Assembly (NCBI GenBank): GCA_009776995.1
Contig: WRMR01000047.1
Location: 1-15,294, forward strand
Source of the DNA: Planctomycetaceae bacterium
Lineage (GTDB): Bacteria > Planctomycetota > Planctomycetia > Pirellulales > Thermoguttaceae
Length of the DNA: 15,294 nt
Reading direction: 5' to 3'
The notes beneath the pieces are model-generated. The model ran no database searches. It was not told where the DNA came from and saw nothing but the letters and a program-made list of their open reading frames with translations. A program made the position numbers and the translations under genes. Below, in pieces: positions 12,462 to 15,294 of this stretch (position 1 is the first letter of the stretch; each line of letters starts with the position of its first letter).

Positions 12462-15294
12462 ATGCAACCGGAAGACAAACGCGCCAAACTTCAAAAAGCC
12501 GCGCTGCCTCGCTGTCGCATGTTGCTCAAAGCTTATTTGCCGTTTCTGCCGGGGTTTCCCGCGCCGGAAGAGTGTTGGCAACAAAGTCCGGGCAGTGGCA
12601 TTCCGTGGTACAGTGTCGTCGAAAGAAAGATCGTTCTTCTGACGCCGGAGTTGATTCGTCTTGCCAACTTCGGGTGGAACGAACTCCAAAAGTTCCCGAA
12701 CGTTTTTCCCCAAGCGGTCGCGAACGCCGACGCCTGGCGGCTTTCTGTTCCGTGGATTCTTGAAAATCTCGGAACGGCGGTTTACGGCAAATCGCGGCTT
12801 CCGGATTCGCTCCGGGCTTTCCAAGTCGGTTTTTCAAACGCCGACCGTCGCCATGTCGGTGTGCTGGAAAAAACGCAGCCCGAATTGAAACCATTGCTCG
12901 ACGCCGTGAGTTGGTTGACCGTTCTCGAACCGGAACAACTCCCATTAATGCTCCAAGGGATCGAAACGGAGCGGGAAAAAATCGTCAATATTCTCGATCA
13001 ATGGCCGTTGACCGAAGGCATCCCACTTGTTCTCCTGTTGTTACGACTCATCGAACGGGATGGACTGAGCCGGCTTGCACCGATTCTCGAAACGCTCGGC
13101 ACGAAAAACGCCCGAACCGTGGCAACGACATGGGAGGCTTTTCACCACGACTGGGACAGAGTCCTGTCGGCCATCGCGCAACGAACCCGAACGCCCAAGT
13201 CGTACAATCATCCGCAAAAAGTGTTTGCCGAAGAATCACCGCAGCTTCCGTCCGCTGATTGGGCGGATGCCGTGTGTGATTTCGTGAAACGAATTGCCGA
13301 TCAGCCGACAAAACAACGTCGCCAGGCGTTGGAACTCTTCGCCGAGTTCATTCCGCCGAATCTGCTCGAACGCTGTCGTACCTGGTGGCAAGAGATGGCA
13401 CCCCTCGTCAAAACCGCCGAAAAACTGCTGATGCGGGTCCGTCAGGGAACGTATGAAGACAATGAAAAGCGTTCCCGGAAGGCAAAGGAATTTCAACGCC
13501 GGTTTGGTGAACTCCGGCATCTCTCTCCTCCGGGAATCAACGATTTGGGGCATTCATCCGAAGAGATTCTCGACCTGTTTTTCCGTTGGGACGAGTTTTT
13601 CCAAAAGCCGTACCAAAAGCCGATCCGGGCGTTGACGCGAACACTTTCCGTTTCTCACCGGCAGCAGGTTCCCCGGCTCAAGACGCTTGTTGTCTTACGA
13701 AGACGGCTGTTTGGCTATGATTTGAGCGGAATCAATGTTCCCGTGTTGCTTGACGAGATGAGACAGTGGGATATTCCACAACATGACGTTCCGGTCATCA
13801 TTGATGTGCATTGGCCCACGGCATACCCTGGAACTCCGGAAGAATTGCGGCGCATCGGAAAGGCATTACGTTATTGGTTTGTTGATCTGGATCAAAAAAC
13901 CTTCAACTGGGATATCACCGAACTGGCGCAAGCGATTGGTGATGAAGCCCGGATCAATCTGTTTTCCCGTATCCTGGCCAGGCGGGAACACCGGAAACGT
14001 TACTATAGCACGGAGGCGATCCAGACGGCGGCCAAGCTCGCGGAGAGCGAAAAGGAGTTTACACAACTGCTTGCCCTCATGCAAAAAATCAGTGATGAAA
14101 AAGAAGGGTTCATCGATGAAGATATGGAGAATTTGGCGGCTCTGACATGCATCCTCCTTCCCACGCCGTGGCGAAACGACCTGCGGGCAACCTTTCTGAA
14201 CAATGAAGTCTCCGGCATTCTCGACATTGCGGAGTCGATTGCGGTACTCGACAACCGTAAAATTTCCGTGCCGTTACCGGGGTTGAACGAACCGGCGGCG
14301 TCCGATTGGATTGAAAATTTCCCGGCTTGTTTTTCGGAATCACTGCACCGTCTCGCTTCGCTGACGCCACGGGCGGAGCAAATCGCAGTCCGTAAACTGA
14401 ACACGCTTGTTTTCGCTCCGGAACATCTCCGGTCGGAAATCAGGGAACTCGAACGACGACTGGTTGATTTTCCGGACTATCCGGCCAATCCCCGAATCAA
14501 GACGCGAATTGCCAACCTTCGGGAACGTTTGATCACCGAGCCGGCGCATGAACCCTCGGAATCACGTCTTCGGCATTTGCACAAGAAACTCGACGAACGG
14601 GTGCGGCAAATCTTCTTCGAGCAACTCCGTCCCGCGAGCAACGGATTGCTCGAAAAAACACTTTGCATTGAACTCGATCTTGAATCGTTTCCCGCAATCT
14701 GGCGGGTTCCGCTCCATCGGAAAATCGTGCTGGGAGTTCTCAGTTTCGACAGGCCGGCAATCAAACGTCTGGGCATCCGGCTGTTACGGAGTATTGCCGG
14801 AGCCGCGCGATGGGATTATCGCAACGATCCCAGGAACGTGAAATTCGTCGAAAAACTCTCCGGCCAGGGAATTCAACTCGAGCCGTGGCTTAATCCTGAC
14901 CCGCCGGAACAGGTGGTTCCCGTCGTCGAACAACCCCTTGCGATTGGCTTTGAGACCGATCCCATGGAAATCCTGAAGATGGGTGCCCCGTTTGGAACCT
15001 GCCTCAGTCCCTGGGAGTTTAACTTTTTTTCCACGATTGCCAACGCGGTGGACATCAACAAACATGTCCTGTATGCCCGCGACAGGAAAGGGACGATCCA
15101 AGCCAGATGCCTTGTTGCGTTGACCGACGGCGGCGAACTTTTGGCGTTTCATCCTTACGCGCACGACAAGGAAATCGGTTTTCGTGACATTGTCGCGAAA
15201 TTTCTGACACGACTCGCAACGCGGATGAACACAGTCGTCGTTGACAAGGGAGACGTTTCACCCCTTGTTTCCCCGGAGTGGTACGACGACGGTT
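12462..15294 (+). CDS. Giant unrecognised protein, 3' end outside window
   Basis: The frame is open from the ATG at 12462 to the right edge: 944 codons without a stop and with consistent codon use. I do not recognise the family. Residues 1-800 are mostly helical, rich in Leu, Arg and Glu with many Trp, without clear membrane segments or a signal peptide; a Walker motif is not visible. Near the window edge a conserved-looking domain begins: DPMEILKMGAPFGTCLS (833-849, Cys847), then ANAVDINKHVLYARDRKG and LVALTDGGELLAFHPY, ending at the edge with EWYDDG. The 'TCLS ... N..DINK.V.YARD' layout may be a catalytic or binding domain. No ribosome binding site is seen before the ATG; the tiny ORF ending at 12429 might couple translation. 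The next in-frame ATG is at 12519. Confidence 0.85.
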   Translation, partial: MQPEDKRAKLQKAALPRCRMLLKAYLPFLPGFPAPEECWQQSPGSGIPWYSVVERKIVLLTPELIRLANFGWNELQKFPNVFPQAVANADAWRLSVPWILENLGTAVYGKSRLPDSLRAFQVGFSNADRRHVGVLEKTQPELKPLLDAVSWLTVLEPEQLPLMLQGIETEREKIVNILDQWPLTEGIPLVLLLLRLIERDGLSRLAPILETLGTKNARTVATTWEAFHHDWDRVLSAIAQRTRTPKSYNHPQKVFAEESPQLPSADWADAVCDFVKRIADQPTKQRRQALELFAEFIPPNLLERCRTWWQEMAPLVKTAEKLLMRVRQGTYEDNEKRSRKAKEFQRRFGELRHLSPPGINDLGHSSEEILDLFFRWDEFFQKPYQKPIRALTRTLSVSHRQQVPRLKTLVVLRRRLFGYDLSGINVPVLLDEMRQWDIPQHDVPVIIDVHWPTAYPGTPEELRRIGKALRYWFVDLDQKTFNWDITELAQAIGDEARINLFSRILARREHRKRYYSTEAIQTAAKLAESEKEFTQLLALMQKISDEKEGFIDEDMENLAALTCILLPTPWRNDLRATFLNNEVSGILDIAESIAVLDNRKISVPLPGLNEPAASDWIENFPACFSESLHRLASLTPRAEQIAVRKLNTLVFAPEHLRSEIRELERRLVDFPDYPANPRIKTRIANLRERLITEPAHEPSESRLRHLHKKLDERVRQIFFEQLRPASNGLLEKTLCIELDLESFPAIWRVPLHRKIVLGVLSFDRPAIKRLGIRLLRSIAGAARWDYRNDPRNVKFVEKLSGQGIQLEPWLNPDPPEQVVPVVEQPLAIGFETDPMEILKMGAPFGTCLSPWEFNFFSTIANAVDINKHVLYARDRKGTIQARCLVALTDGGELLAFHPYAHDKEIGFRDIVAKFLTRLATRMNTVVVDKGDVSPLVSPEWYDDG

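Overview
The window looks like chromosome from a member of the Planctomycetes or a close relative in the Planctomycetes/Verrucomicrobia group. The main reason is a set of bacterial microcompartment (BMC) genes of the kind used by these bacteria to break down L-fucose and L-rhamnose. A CoA-acylating aldehyde dehydrogenase, two EutN/CcmL-type pentameric shell proteins, a degenerate RpiB-like protein and a FucA-type class II aldolase all lie on the plus strand. All three non-shell BMC proteins carry a short amphipathic helix of the type that targets cargo into BMCs. The host is a moderately GC-rich genome with several low-GC insertions. The group assignment is inference from gene content.

Layout. 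2-220: 3' end of a probable methyltransferase gene. 338-1774: BMC aldehyde dehydrogenase. 1775-2319: non-coding stretch with a CACGAAG-type repeat and eight imperfect 21-bp tandem units. 2320-3724: four small genes, mostly low-GC, with two membrane proteins, one of them SemiSWEET/PQ-loop-like. 3786-4073: first pentamer gene, its ATG directly abutting five perfect 7-bp repeats. 4091-4521: a small broken ORF and a small membrane protein. 4589-5413: RpiB-like BMC protein. 5492-5794: second pentamer. 5825-7453: AT-rich N6-adenine DNA methylase inserted in the BMC run and followed by a MITE-like inverted-repeat element. 7660-8535: class II aldolase. 8536-9012: repeat hairpin and a displaced copy of the hisA 3' end. 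9013-9655 (minus): PIN toxin and small partner. 9685-10401 (minus): hisA. 10702-11706: DhaK. 11871-12362: DUF1360-like membrane protein. 12355-12429: possible 24-residue ORF. 12462 to the right edge: a giant unrecognised protein, still open at residue 944.

How the parts work together. The aldolase would cleave L-fuculose- or L-rhamnulose-1-phosphate to DHAP and L-lactaldehyde. The aldehyde dehydrogenase would oxidise lactaldehyde to the acyl-CoA inside the shell, and the pentamers would cap the shell vertices. Hexameric shell proteins, the phosphotransacylase, the kinase and the alcohol dehydrogenase of a complete system are not in this window and must lie elsewhere, probably to the left. DhaK is an isolated kinase subunit without DhaL.

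The most notable non-genic features are: the many intergenic repeats built on 7- to 9-bp units, several forming long hairpins and at least two running into gene 3' ends; the hisA 3'-end duplication that brackets a toxin-antitoxin pair; and the methylase/MITE insertion that splits the BMC gene run.
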